Shown piece after piece: positions 8,963-17,579 of a stretch of DNA of 64,000 nucleotides. Position 1 is the stretch's first letter. Each line of letters begins with the position of its first letter. The notes beneath the pieces are model-generated. The model made no database searches. It saw only the letters and a list, made by a program, of their open reading frames with translations, and had not been told where the DNA came from. The position numbers were made by a program, and so were the translations under genes. Source of the stretch: CAYPEK01 sp964409645 (lineage in GTDB: Bacteria; UBP15; UBA6099); NCBI GenBank assembly GCA_964409645.1, contig CAYPEK010000001.1:124001-188000 (forward strand), read 5' to 3'.

Positions 8963-10339
8963 TCACGTCATTTCGAAGTATTTTCTCCGCTCCCAGTTCG
9001 TCACGTGCTTGTTGAACGTCTCGACTTCCCAGCGGCCGACCTTAACGTAGTGGTCGATCACGTTGTCGCCGAATATCTCGCGCGCCGGTTTGCTCTTCTC
9101 GAGCGCGTTCACCGCGTCGTTGAGTGTCATGTGCAGTATCGGCAGCGACTTCTCCTCATACGAATCGCCCTCGATGAACGGGCCGATCGGTTCGAGCTTC
9201 TTCTGGATTCCGTACAGCCCGGAGCCGAGCACCGCCGCCAGCGCGAGGTGGCCGTTCGCGTCCGCGCCCGGTATCCGGTTCTCGATCCGCATGCCGCCGC
9301 CGTGCCCGCAGGTGCGGAACGTCACCGTCCGGTTGTCGCCGCCCCAGCCGATGTTGTACGGCGCGAACGACTTCGGGCAGTACCTTTTGTACGAGTTGAT
9401 CAGCGGCGCGTAGAAATACTGAAGGTCCTTCGCGAGGTGCATCTGGCCGCCGAGGAAATAGCGCATGGTGTCGGACATCCCGTGCGGCTTCTTCGGATCA
9501 GGGAACAGGCTCTTTTTGCCTGCCTTGTCCCACAGGCTCGCATGGATGTGCAGCCCGCTGCCGGAGTCGTCCGTCTTGTACTTCGCCATGAACGTCGCCA
9601 TCACGTTGTTCAGCGCGGCGATTTCCTTAACGCCGTTTTTGAGCAGCGCGTGGCGGTCGCCCATCTCGACTGCATCTGTGTAGCGGATCGCGAGCTCGAC
9701 CTGTCCGAAGCCCCACTCGGCTTTCGTGCTCTCGACTTCGAGCCCGATGCCGTTCAGTCCGTTGCGGATCGGCCCCAGAATCCACTCGTCGAGCGATGAG
9801 CGGAAGATCGAGTAGTCGGAGTAGTATTTCGAAATCGGTTGCAGCCCGCGGTAGTCCTTGTCGCGCGCCGTCTCGATTGTCTCGCGGAAGAGGAAGAATT
9901 CGAGCTCGGACGCCATGTACGGCATGTAGCCCATTTTCTTCGCCTTATCGCTCATCTTTCGCAGTATCGTGCGCGGCGCGATATCGAGCGGCTTGCCGTC
10001 CTCGCTGCATGAGTCGCATATCACGAGCGCCGTCTTGTCCAGCCACGGGATTTTCCGCAGCGTATTCATGTCCGGCGCCGCGAACATGTCCTGATAGCCC
10101 GTGTGCCAGCCCGTAAACTCGAGGTCCGGTATCAGAATCAAGTCCATGTCCCAGCCGAAATTGCACGCGCACGTCGCTATCCCGCTCCCGAAACTCTCGA
10201 CGAAGCACGACGCGGTCAGCCGCTTGCCGAACAGCCGGCCCTGCATATCCACTCCGCACACGATGATGGTTTCTATCGTGCCGTCGTCCACAAGTTTTTT
10301 AAGGTTTTTCGGATCGATCTTGCCTTTAGTTTCGGCCAT
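8963..10339 (-). CDS. Glutamine-synthetase-like ligase (PuuA/FluG-type gamma-glutamyl ligase candidate)
   Basis: 458 residues with the glutamine synthetase fold: 'MASELEFFLF' (metal Glu), 'GFGQVELAIRY', 'DDSGSGLHIHASLWD' and 'CGHGGGMRIENRIPGADANGHLALAAVLGSGLYGI'. Compared with the neighbouring true GS it has a different N-terminal domain and lacks the C-terminal adenylylation segment. These traits resemble the GS-like ligases that gamma-glutamylate amines, such as PuuA (glutamate-putrescine ligase), rather than ammonia-assimilating enzymes. The amine substrate cannot be read from sequence. Its place between an SDR and a GHMP kinase in one gene run supports a catabolic or biosynthetic role for a gamma-glutamyl intermediate. 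Confidence 0.85.
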   Translation of the reverse strand: MAETKGKIDPKNLKKLVDDGTIETIIVCGVDMQGRLFGKRLTASCFVESFGSGIATCACNFGWDMDLILIPDLEFTGWHTGYQDMFAAPDMNTLRKIPWLDKTALVICDSCSEDGKPLDIAPRTILRKMSDKAKKMGYMPYMASELEFFLFRETIETARDKDYRGLQPISKYYSDYSIFRSSLDEWILGPIRNGLNGIGLEVESTKAEWGFGQVELAIRYTDAVEMGDRHALLKNGVKEIAALNNVMATFMAKYKTDDSGSGLHIHASLWDKAGKKSLFPDPKKPHGMSDTMRYFLGGQMHLAKDLQYFYAPLINSYKRYCPKSFAPYNIGWGGDNRTVTFRTCGHGGGMRIENRIPGADANGHLALAAVLGSGLYGIQKKLEPIGPFIEGDSYEEKSLPILHMTLNDAVNALEKSKPAREIFGDNVIDHYVKVGRWEVETFNKHVTNWERRKYFEMT

Positions 10340-10438
10340 TCTCTTATCCCCCTTTTACACCCGCGCGCCGCGCGGCCGATTTTTAATTTTATTCCGTATG
10401 CGTAATTCCTTTATTTTGTCGCCGTCGCCGGCGGATAC

Positions 10439-11374
10439 TCACCTTATCAGCCTCGCGCCCTTTTTGTCCATGTTGCACACGTGGATCCGGCACTCGATCC
10501 CGTTATCTCTGAACGCGAGCTTCATCGCCTCGCCGATCCGGCAGTACGCCGAGTTCCGGTGGCAGACCGCGAACACCGTCGCGCCCGCTCCCGAGATCGA
10601 GCATCCGAACGCGCCGCGCCTCAGCGCCGCCGCCTTCACATCGTCGAAACCCGTTATCATCTTTTTCCGCGCCGGCTCAACGATCCGGTCGTCAACCGAC
10701 TTTCCGAACGCGTACGCGTCCCGTTTCGCCACCGCGCCCGCCATCATCGCCGTGTTTGCCATGTTCGCCACGAAGTCGTCCATCGGCACCTTTTTCGGCA
10801 GCACCGCCCGCGCCTTAGCGGTCGGCATCGGTATCTCCGGCGTCGCGATCACAATCGTCGTATTCGGAATCCACCCCAGCGGCATCGCGCGGATGTCCCC
10901 GTTCTCACAGTGCGTCACCACGACACCGCCGTAAAGCGCCGCCGCCGTGTTATCGGCGAAAAATCCGCCGCTCACCGCCGCTTCCGCCTCCGTCGCCGCC
11001 GCGAGCACGTCCTCCTTGCTCAGCGGCTCGTCGAACAGATAGTTCATCGCCGCCGCCGCCGCAACCGCGCTCGCCGCGCTGCTGCCGAGACCGGACGGGA
11101 ACGGAATTCCCTTCTCGATCACGAGCGTCGCGCCGCCCGGGGCGCCGATGCGCTCCATCACCGCGTTGGCGGCGATGCCCGCCGTGTTATTTTCCGTCTC
11201 AAGCGTCAGCTTGTCCGCGCCGTCGCCCTTGATCCGTATTATTTCGATTCCCGGACTGCGCGTCTTCCGCGCCTCCACGATGTCTCCGAGGTTTGTCACC
11301 GCGAGCCCGAGCACATCAAACCCCGGGCCTACATTTCCTATCGTCGCCGGCGCGAACACTCTTGCCTGCTGCAT
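10439..11374 (-). CDS. thrB: Homoserine kinase (GHMP kinase)
   Basis: 311 residues, typical ThrB length. The N-terminal 'FAPATIGNVGPGFDVLGLAV' is the homoserine kinase signature, and the GHMP ATP-binding loop is 'GIPFPSGLGSSAASAVAAAAAMN' (about residues 88-110). The C-terminal GHMP block is 'GCSISGAGATVFAV'. The reaction is phosphorylation of L-homoserine in threonine synthesis. No other threonine gene is adjacent. Its placement among GS-like and amidotransferase-like genes leaves open a related small hydroxy-amino substrate. Confidence 0.88.
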   Translation of the reverse strand: MQQARVFAPATIGNVGPGFDVLGLAVTNLGDIVEARKTRSPGIEIIRIKGDGADKLTLETENNTAGIAANAVMERIGAPGGATLVIEKGIPFPSGLGSSAASAVAAAAAMNYLFDEPLSKEDVLAAATEAEAAVSGGFFADNTAAALYGGVVVTHCENGDIRAMPLGWIPNTTIVIATPEIPMPTAKARAVLPKKVPMDDFVANMANTAMMAGAVAKRDAYAFGKSVDDRIVEPARKKMITGFDDVKAAALRRGAFGCSISGAGATVFAVCHRNSAYCRIGEAMKLAFRDNGIECRIHVCNMDKKGARLIR

Positions 11375-11425
11375 AATGCTGATCCTTCCCTAAGTTTCCC
11401 GACCCTCGAAAATTATATCCCTATT

Positions 11426-12109
11426 TCATGCCGATGTCTTTTTTAATATTTCAAAAAAATTGCGCATGACCGCCGGCCCCTCGGACTTCGCGAACTCTTC
11501 GTCGCCGAGGCCGATCCAGTCGGAGTCGTGCACCTTGATCTCCGCGTCCATTTCCGGGTGGAACTGCACGCCCCACACCGGCAGCGTTTCGTGCCGCATC
11601 ACCTGTATCGGGCAGTCGTCAGATTCGCCGATTGTCACAAAGCCGCGCGGCGTTTCCGACGCCATCACCTCGTGGCACACCGGCTGCGCCGTCTCGCCGC
11701 CGAGGCCCGCGAAAAGCGGGTCGTCCCCCCGCAGCCGCACGCGCCTCAGCGCAACCGCGAGCTCGCCCCGGTGCGTCAGCTTGCCGCCGAGCGCCGAACA
11801 CAGCAGCTCGTGCCCGAAACAGATGCCGAGCGTCGGCAGCCCGGTGTCAAAAAACTCCGCGACGAAGTGCTCCGCCACCGGAATCCACGGCTCCGGGTCG
11901 AGAGGCGAATACTGCGAGCCGCCGATCACCATCCCGGCGGCGTCGATGCGCCGTGCCCAACCCGCCGCCCCGGCCGGCGCCGCGCCCGTCATCGCCTCGA
12001 TCCGCACCGGCTCGAATTCGGGCACGAAATAGCCGGCCATCCGCTCGTAACAGTAGTCGCCGAGCCGGCCGTCCAGACAATCTATGATCACGATCTTTCG
12101 CGAAGCCAT
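11426..12109 (-). CDS. Class I glutamine amidotransferase-like protein
   Basis: 227 residues from the ATG at 12109; a GTG codon directly precedes it. The triad is visible: nucleophile Cys in 'LGICFGHELL', and His and Glu in 'WGVQFHPEMD'. No synthetase domain is fused. Stand-alone proteins of this type include GMP-synthase-like amidotransferases and gamma-glutamyl hydrolases such as PuuD. Its position at the head of a run with two GS-family ligases suggests cleavage of a gamma-glutamyl bond (inference). It lies 51 bases upstream of thrB on the same strand. Confidence 0.85.
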   Translation of the reverse strand: MASRKIVIIDCLDGRLGDYCYERMAGYFVPEFEPVRIEAMTGAAPAGAAGWARRIDAAGMVIGGSQYSPLDPEPWIPVAEHFVAEFFDTGLPTLGICFGHELLCSALGGKLTHRGELAVALRRVRLRGDDPLFAGLGGETAQPVCHEVMASETPRGFVTIGESDDCPIQVMRHETLPVWGVQFHPEMDAEIKVHDSDWIGLGDEEFAKSEGPAVMRNFFEILKKTSA

Positions 12110-12223
12110 CACGCCGCCATAAGTCTTCCGCGGGCCGTCCCTTAGGTCCGCGTTAAAAGCTCCGGATATTGTAAATAATTAAATATTCTTATTCAATTAT
12201 ATATGTGGCGCTTCCGGTTATGT

Positions 12224-12252
12224 TTGCCTAACCATAACGCCTTGATTATACT
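12224..12252 (+). promoter_or_regulatory. Candidate promoter of the tonB-like gene
   Basis: TTGCCT at 12224-12229 and TATACT at 12247-12252 have a 17-base spacer. The start codon lies about 65 bases downstream. The left box matches consensus at four of six positions and the right box at five of six. Confidence 0.45.
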
Positions 12253-12317
12253 TTTCCCGGACGCGCAAGCGTCCGTGTCGCGAATCGGCAAACGCCGGGC
12301 GCGGGAGGACAGAAGGA

Positions 12318-13172
12318 ATGGACAGGGCCGCGGGCCTTAGAGCTCTCGCATTCGTCGCAGTCTCGGCGGCGCTGCACGTGCTGTTCTATTTCGTCCTGCC
12401 CGCCGGACTTTTCACATCGCCGACCGATGCGAACGGCGCGGTTTCCGTAATGGTGTCCACGCTGAAGCAGCCGGAAGCTTCGAAAGTCAAACCCGCGGTT
12501 AAGCCGCCCGCGCCGCCGAAACCGGCCGAGCGGCCGAAGCCCGCGCCGGTTATCAAAGAGCAGCCGCGCAGCGAACCGGCGCCACGCAAAAACGAGCCGC
12601 AGAAGCCGGTCGAACCTGCGCCGGCCCCCGTCATGCTCCCGCAGAGAGCCGTCACCGCCGCGGACGGCGGCGACCACTCGGCGTCTGTCTTGCCGATGGG
12701 CAAAGGCAACGACACCGGCGGCACGGGGTTCTCCGACTCAAAAGGCACCTCGCGCGAAATACGCGAGATAAAGACCGGCGAAGCGCCCCCGCCCGCGCCG
12801 CCGCGAAAACAGGTCGTCGAGGAGGTGCAAAAACCCGCGCCGCCTCCGCCCGCGCCGGAGAAAAAGGTGGATGTTTCCGGAATCCTCAAAGATTACGCGC
12901 GAAAACTGCTCGCGAAAATCGACAGCAAAAAAGACTATCCCATGGACTGCCGCCGCAGCGGCGCCGAGGGCGTAGTGTCAGTTCAGTTCACAGTGTCGAA
13001 ATCCGGGAACGTGAGCGGCGTATCGGTTGCAAAATCAAGCGGGTCGCGCTCACTCGACAACGCGGCGACGGACGCCGTCCGCAACGCCGCGCCGTTCCCC
13101 CCGCTGCCGGAAGAGCTGAACCGCAACGAGTTCACCCTCCGCCTGTCCATCAACTTCAAATTGAATAACTGA
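12318..13172 (+). CDS. TonB-family energy transducer
   Basis: 284 residues. An N-terminal membrane anchor (about residues 8-30) is followed by a long Pro/Lys/Glu-rich periplasm-spanning region (about 50-185) with 'PAPPKPAERPKPAP'-type repeats. A C-terminal TonB domain follows (about 190-284), starting 'DYARKLLAKIDSKKDYP' and containing 'GVVSVQFTVSKSGNVSGVSV'. TonB proteins pass proton-motive-force energy to outer-membrane receptors, so a diderm envelope is implied. The ATG at 12318 follows GGGAGG/AAGGA. ExbB/ExbD are not adjacent. Confidence 0.88.
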   Translation: MDRAAGLRALAFVAVSAALHVLFYFVLPAGLFTSPTDANGAVSVMVSTLKQPEASKVKPAVKPPAPPKPAERPKPAPVIKEQPRSEPAPRKNEPQKPVEPAPAPVMLPQRAVTAADGGDHSASVLPMGKGNDTGGTGFSDSKGTSREIREIKTGEAPPPAPPRKQVVEEVQKPAPPPPAPEKKVDVSGILKDYARKLLAKIDSKKDYPMDCRRSGAEGVVSVQFTVSKSGNVSGVSVAKSSGSRSLDNAATDAVRNAAPFPPLPEELNRNEFTLRLSINFKLNN

Positions 13173-13212
13173 TTTTTAACACAGAGAACACATAGCCTTT
13201 GTAGTTGTTTTT

Positions 13213-14406
13213 TCAGTCAACCCTTAAAACGAGGCCTTTGAGATATTCCGATGGTGGAAAGCTGAGCGTGATCGGATGGTCCACCGCCTGAGAGAGAATC
13301 TTCACAACGCGCGCCTCAACACCCGCGTCGAGCGCCGCCCACGAAACATATTTCCTGAAATCCTCCGCCGAGACCGCCCCCGAACACGAGAACGTGAACA
13401 GCAGCCCGCCCGGCTTCAGCAGTTTCATGCCGAGCATATTGATATCCTTGTAAGCCCGCTCAGCTTTCGGAAGCTGCTCCTTCGTCGCCGCGAATTTCGG
13501 CGGGTCGAGCACTACAATGTCATACTTTTTGCCCTTGTTAACATGCGTTCTCAGCGCCTCGAACACATCCGCGCGCTGTTGCGAGAATTGCGGTTTGGCA
13601 AATCCATTAAGCTCCGCGTTTTCAGCCGCGAGCGCGAGCGCCGGTTCCGACGAGTCGATCTCCGTTACTTTCGCCGCGCCGCCCGCGAGCGCCGCCACGC
13701 TGAACCCGCCGGTGTACGAAAAGCAGTTTAAAACCTCCGCGCCGCGCGAGAACCCGCGCAGTATCGCTCTGTTCTCGGACTGGTCGAGATAGAAACCGGT
13801 CTTGTGTCCCTGCGCGGCATCTATATAAAACTTCAACCCGTTTTCCTCGATCAGAATCTTTTCCGGAAGCGGACCGCCCTTCAGCACGCCGGAGCTCACG
13901 GACAATCCTTCCTGCGCGCGCACGTCGGCGTCCGAACGCTCGTACACGCACGACGCGCCTGTTTCCTTCTCGAGGATTCCGGAAATTGTTTCCCTGTAAT
14001 GATCGGCGCCCGCCGAGAGGAACTGCAAGACGACCACATCCGCATACCTGTCGGCGATCAGGCCGGGAAGCCCGTCGGATTCCGAATAGACGAGCCTCAA
14101 AGCGTTGGTTCCCTCCGCAGGTTTTCGCCTCGCAATGCTCTCTCTGATCCTTCGGAGCAGGAATTCCGCACACACCGTTTCATGCTCTGTGAACGTCCAC
14201 ACGCGCGCTCGGATCTGCGACGACGGGCTGTACGAAGCCCATGCGAGAAAACCGCCGCCGCTGTCGAGCACCGCCACCGTCCCGCCGGCGGACGGTTTGC
14301 CCTTCACCGACTCCACCGCGCCCGAAAACACCCACGGGTGATGCCGCTTCAACGACTTCTCGCGCCCGGGTTTGAGCACCAGAGCGTTCAATTTATCTTT
14401 AGCCAT
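13213..14406 (-). CDS. rlmI: RlmI-family 23S rRNA (cytosine-C5) methyltransferase
   Basis: 397 residues from the ATG at 14406. The N-terminal PUA-like domain contains 'LKPGREKSLKRHHPWVFSGAV'. The RlmI/RlmK-type linker follows, and the C-terminal Rossmann methyltransferase has 'EVLNCFSYTGGFSVAALAGGA' (SAM loop), 'TEIDSSEPALALA' and the catalytic-type block 'DIVVLDPPKFA', followed by 'LFTFSCSGAV' with the family's Cys. The protein methylates a cytosine in 23S rRNA using SAM. No strong Shine-Dalgarno sequence is seen. It lies between TonB (convergent) and a solute-binding protein on the same strand. Confidence 0.87.
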   Translation of the reverse strand: MAKDKLNALVLKPGREKSLKRHHPWVFSGAVESVKGKPSAGGTVAVLDSGGGFLAWASYSPSSQIRARVWTFTEHETVCAEFLLRRIRESIARRKPAEGTNALRLVYSESDGLPGLIADRYADVVVLQFLSAGADHYRETISGILEKETGASCVYERSDADVRAQEGLSVSSGVLKGGPLPEKILIEENGLKFYIDAAQGHKTGFYLDQSENRAILRGFSRGAEVLNCFSYTGGFSVAALAGGAAKVTEIDSSEPALALAAENAELNGFAKPQFSQQRADVFEALRTHVNKGKKYDIVVLDPPKFAATKEQLPKAERAYKDINMLGMKLLKPGGLLFTFSCSGAVSAEDFRKYVSWAALDAGVEARVVKILSQAVDHPITLSFPPSEYLKGLVLRVD

Positions 14407-14464
14407 ATAGCACAATTTTCCTTGTTTAACGTTCCCACGCTCCGCATAGCGGCACAGGTCGGTT

Positions 14465-15778
14465 TTATTTTGTTGCTGCTTTGTATCTTTTCCCGGCGGC
14501 GGTCAGCCATCCGTTTATCGTCTTGTTGCGCTTCACTTCGTCGTTCCATGCAGTCTTCGCGAGGTTCATCGCCTCGGCCTCGGACACCGGAACCTTCAAC
14601 GCGGCGGCGGCCTTCTTCTTGTTCTTGAATGTCTTGTCCCACGCTTTCGCAAGCCCGTCGTGCGTGTCGATTATCAGCGCGCCGACCAAATCGTTCACGA
14701 CGTTCCACCGCACGGTTCCCTTATCGAAATCATAAGAAAATCCGACCTTGGTCTTGTACGGGTTCACCAGCACGTTCGACTTCTTCTCGAATCCCTTGTA
14801 CAGCTCGGGGAGGATGCACATTTTGTTAAGCGAGAACTCCTTCGGGCCGCCCGCGACTCCTTTCTTGTACAGCCACAGCCGCTGCCCCTCCGGACTCATC
14901 ACGAACCGGATGAACGCCTTCGCCGCGTCGATGTTCTTCGCGCCCTTGAGAATTCCGATCGGGTCCGGCGTGATAACTGTCGCCTTCGACGGGAACGCGA
15001 ATCCGAGACGGTCAGAGCCCGTCTCCTCGATCGCCGAGAATGCGTATGAGTCGAGCGTCAGCCCCGCGGCCGCCTCGCCCGTCGAAAGGTCCTTTATCGT
15101 CTGTGACGAACTCTTCGGGAACGACCTCACATTGCCGCCCATCCGCAGAAGGATGTCCCAGCCTTTCTCCCATCCGTACGCCTGCAGAATCACCTCGTAC
15201 ATCACGTGAACCGTGCCGCTGTGGCGCGGATCGCCCGAGCCGACGAGGTTGTAATAGTCGTGCGACGCGATATCCTCCCATGATTTTGGCGCCTTCAATC
15301 CGTACATTTTCAGCAACTTTTTGTTGTAGAGGATTCCGAAGCCCGACATCGACGCGCCGTACCATCTGTACTGCGGGTCGTAGAGCGGAACCCCGTTCAG
15401 CGCCTTCGGTATTCGCGCGAGTTCCTTGTCCGGCAGCTTGAACGGCGCGAGCAGTCCGAGCTTCGCGAGCTCGGTGTACGGGTCGATCCCGCCGCCGTAG
15501 AAGAGATCAACGCCGATCCCACCGGGGCTTTTGTCGAAACCGGACTTGATAAACCGCAGGTCGTCCGACGAGCCGCCCTGATCCAGCCACGTCAGCTCGA
15601 TGTTTCCGAGTTTCTCTTTTTTGCACCAGCTTTTAAATCCGCGCTCGAATTCCGTCCGAATGCCCTCCCAGTGCGGAGAGATGATGACGAGTTTTCCGCT
15701 GCCCGCCGCGTGCGCGGTACCGCACATAATGAATGCCGCTACGAGCGCCGCGACAACCGCGAATATCCTATTTCTCAT
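14465..15778 (-). CDS. ABC transporter solute-binding protein, family 1 (AfuA-like), orphan
   Basis: 437 residues from the ATG at 15778, which follows AAAGGAA. The first ~25 residues form a Sec signal peptide ('MRNRIFAVVAALVAAFIMCG', cleavage after 'AHA'). The mature part has the bilobal family-1 binding-protein layout: 'KLVIISPHWEGIRTEFERGF', 'DLFYGGGIDPYTELA', 'ITPDPIGILKGAKN' and 'AKAFIRFVMSPEGQRLWLYKKG', as in iron(III)/polyol binding proteins. No permease or ATPase is next to it, so the ligand is unknown and the partner must be elsewhere. Confidence 0.85.
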   Translation of the reverse strand: MRNRIFAVVAALVAAFIMCGTAHAAGSGKLVIISPHWEGIRTEFERGFKSWCKKEKLGNIELTWLDQGGSSDDLRFIKSGFDKSPGGIGVDLFYGGGIDPYTELAKLGLLAPFKLPDKELARIPKALNGVPLYDPQYRWYGASMSGFGILYNKKLLKMYGLKAPKSWEDIASHDYYNLVGSGDPRHSGTVHVMYEVILQAYGWEKGWDILLRMGGNVRSFPKSSSQTIKDLSTGEAAAGLTLDSYAFSAIEETGSDRLGFAFPSKATVITPDPIGILKGAKNIDAAKAFIRFVMSPEGQRLWLYKKGVAGGPKEFSLNKMCILPELYKGFEKKSNVLVNPYKTKVGFSYDFDKGTVRWNVVNDLVGALIIDTHDGLAKAWDKTFKNKKKAAAALKVPVSEAEAMNLAKTAWNDEVKRNKTINGWLTAAGKRYKAATK

Positions 15779-16206
15779 GTCCACATTCCTTTCGGCCTGA
15801 ACTGCAAACGATGTTATTATACTCAATCCCGCCGAATACAGCGATCACTTGCGACCGATCTTATTTAAATTGTATTTACTGATTATGCTTAATTTTCCTC
15901 TGACGATATAACACATCTTAAAATCTGTACGGGCGCGGTTTCTTAAGACTGTACGAAACAAGAGAAACAGAAACGCATGCTAAGGATGGTTATTATTGAG
16001 CGTTTATCGTCTTATCCCCCTTCGCAAGGGGGATTAAAAAGTAGGGCATGCAACTTATCGTTTTTAGCTGTGACAGCGGAGAATCAGGCATAATCAGGAA
16101 TGTGTTTTGCGCCGCCTCGGCAATCGGATACTTCGGCGCATTGAGGTTCGTATTATCTTTTCTGAATGATTTAAATGATTATTATTAAGTCTTGAGGGAT
16201 GAAAAA
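15779..16206. other. 428-base divergent intergenic region with a dispersed hairpin
   Basis: No gene is seen between the divergent solute-binding protein and phosphoesterase genes. The region is AT-rich near the former. At 16014-16034 there is a perfect 7-bp hairpin (ATCCCCC, loop TTCGCAA, GGGGGAT). Because both neighbours read away from it, the hairpin is not a terminator for either. It looks like a short dispersed repeat. Confidence 0.6.
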
Positions 16207-17427
16207 ATGAAAATGAAATGTGTGTTTTTGTACGCAGCTTCGGCTCTGCTGATCTGTCTCGCCGGTCCGGCGGCGGCGGAACTTTATCCGGCGTCCGTCG
16301 TGCTCCGACCGCAGACGATGTGCCCGGCGATTGTGGGCGTGGAAGGCAAAGACAACGTCACAGTCGAAGTCGCGGAAAAATATTCGGTGTCGGATGTGGA
16401 ACTGTCGGACGCGTCGGGAACAGCGGTTAAGTTGTCGGGCGGCAACGACGGCGCGTGCGCGGGGAAATGTGTCTTTAAGATTCCTGAGGGCGCACACTTA
16501 AAAGCAGGTCTGTACGATCTCAAAACCGGCGCGGTGAAAGAGGGATCGACGGAAAAACTGTCTGTTCTAATTCCGAGAAGCGTATGGGTGAGAGAGGAAG
16601 GCAATAAAGAGATAACATTCGCGCTTGTTAGCGATCCGCATGTCGGTGACCCGAGAGCGTCGCTTTCGCCGTCTGTCGAGACCCCGACCGAGAGGCGGAT
16701 CAAGGTTTACCGCGCGGCGGCGGCAAGCGGCGCCGACTTCATTCTGCTCACGGGCGACATCGTGTCGGTCCCCGGCGATTACGTCAACGAATACGCGCAG
16801 GCGTACAGGGAACTGACGGAAAACATAAAAATACCTGTTTTCGCCGCGCCCGGCAATCACGATCTCTACTCATCGAGCCCGACGGCGAAATCGGCGGACG
16901 GCTTGAACTTCTGGAGGAAATATTTCGGACCCGACCACTACGAATTCAACGTGGACGGATTCGATTTCATTGTAATGAACACATACAACTGGCCTCTGAA
17001 GTACCGCAACTTTATGAACCAGTCGCTGATGGAAAGCGCGGGGTCATATCAGCAGGGCGCGGTCGGAAGGAAGCAGTATGAGTGGCTTTCGGAAACGCTC
17101 GCTCGCGCCTCGGGGGCGAAGAAAAAGATAATCTGCGTCGGGCACCACACACCGCCCGGAAATCTGGCCAAAACTAATGTTGAGGGCATCGTCAAGCCGG
17201 CGGATGTGTTTGAGTTGCTGAAAAAATACAACATCGAGGCGTTCATCGCCGGGCATGTTCACACGAACACGGATTCAAATGTTGACGGGATAAGGGAAAT
17301 AACAACAACGTCGGCGAGTTCTCACGTCGGCCCGGGCGGCGACTGGGGATACAAGCTCTGCAAAACGAAGGACAGTGAACTGACATGCAGCTATATTAAG
17401 GTAATTGATTCGAAAGACATGAAATGA
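16207..17427 (+). CDS. Secreted calcineurin-like metallophosphoesterase
   Basis: 406 residues from the ATG at 16207, which has GAGGG eight bases upstream; the longer TTG-started frame is less likely. Residues 1-24 are a signal peptide ending 'GPAAAE'. An Ig-like N-terminal region of ~120 residues precedes the phosphoesterase domain. The dimetal motifs are in order: 'VSDPHVGD' (DxH), 'LLTGDIV' (GD), 'APGNHDLY' (GNHD), 'CVGHHTPP' and 'IAGHVHTN' (GHxH). It is likely a periplasmic phosphohydrolase; the substrate is unknown. The next small ORF overlaps its stop codon. Confidence 0.9.
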   Translation: MKMKCVFLYAASALLICLAGPAAAELYPASVVLRPQTMCPAIVGVEGKDNVTVEVAEKYSVSDVELSDASGTAVKLSGGNDGACAGKCVFKIPEGAHLKAGLYDLKTGAVKEGSTEKLSVLIPRSVWVREEGNKEITFALVSDPHVGDPRASLSPSVETPTERRIKVYRAAAASGADFILLTGDIVSVPGDYVNEYAQAYRELTENIKIPVFAAPGNHDLYSSSPTAKSADGLNFWRKYFGPDHYEFNVDGFDFIVMNTYNWPLKYRNFMNQSLMESAGSYQQGAVGRKQYEWLSETLARASGAKKKIICVGHHTPPGNLAKTNVEGIVKPADVFELLKKYNIEAFIAGHVHTNTDSNVDGIREITTTSASSHVGPGGDWGYKLCKTKDSELTCSYIKVIDSKDMK

Positions 17428-17579
17428 AGATAAGAAAGTTGCAATATAAATTACCCGAAAATGAGGATACAAAAAGCGAAAAAGAAAAGAGAAAAAGACT
17501 GCAAGGCAACAAAAAGCTTAAAACTATGGTTAAGTATAGGCTTCAGATGGCGGTTCAAGCCTATAAAATGATTAAATAA
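17424..17579 (+). CDS. Putative 51-residue basic small protein, ATGA-coupled
   Basis: An ATG at 17424 overlaps the phosphoesterase stop codon (ATGA) and opens a 51-codon frame ending with TAA at 17577-17579. The product is very Lys/Arg-rich ('LPENEDTKSEKEKRKRLQGN' in the N-terminal half) and ends in a possible amphipathic helix 'YRLQMAVQAYKMIK'. Translational coupling is the main support. No family is recognised, and a chance frame in AT-rich sequence cannot be excluded. A competing 36-codon frame starts at 17461. Confidence 0.35.
   Translation: MKIRKLQYKLPENEDTKSEKEKRKRLQGNKKLKTMVKYRLQMAVQAYKMIK

Noticed and set aside
16014..16034. CCCCC-TTCGCAA-GGGGG hairpin as a terminator
   Set aside because: Both flanking genes read away from it, and no T run of useful length follows on either strand.
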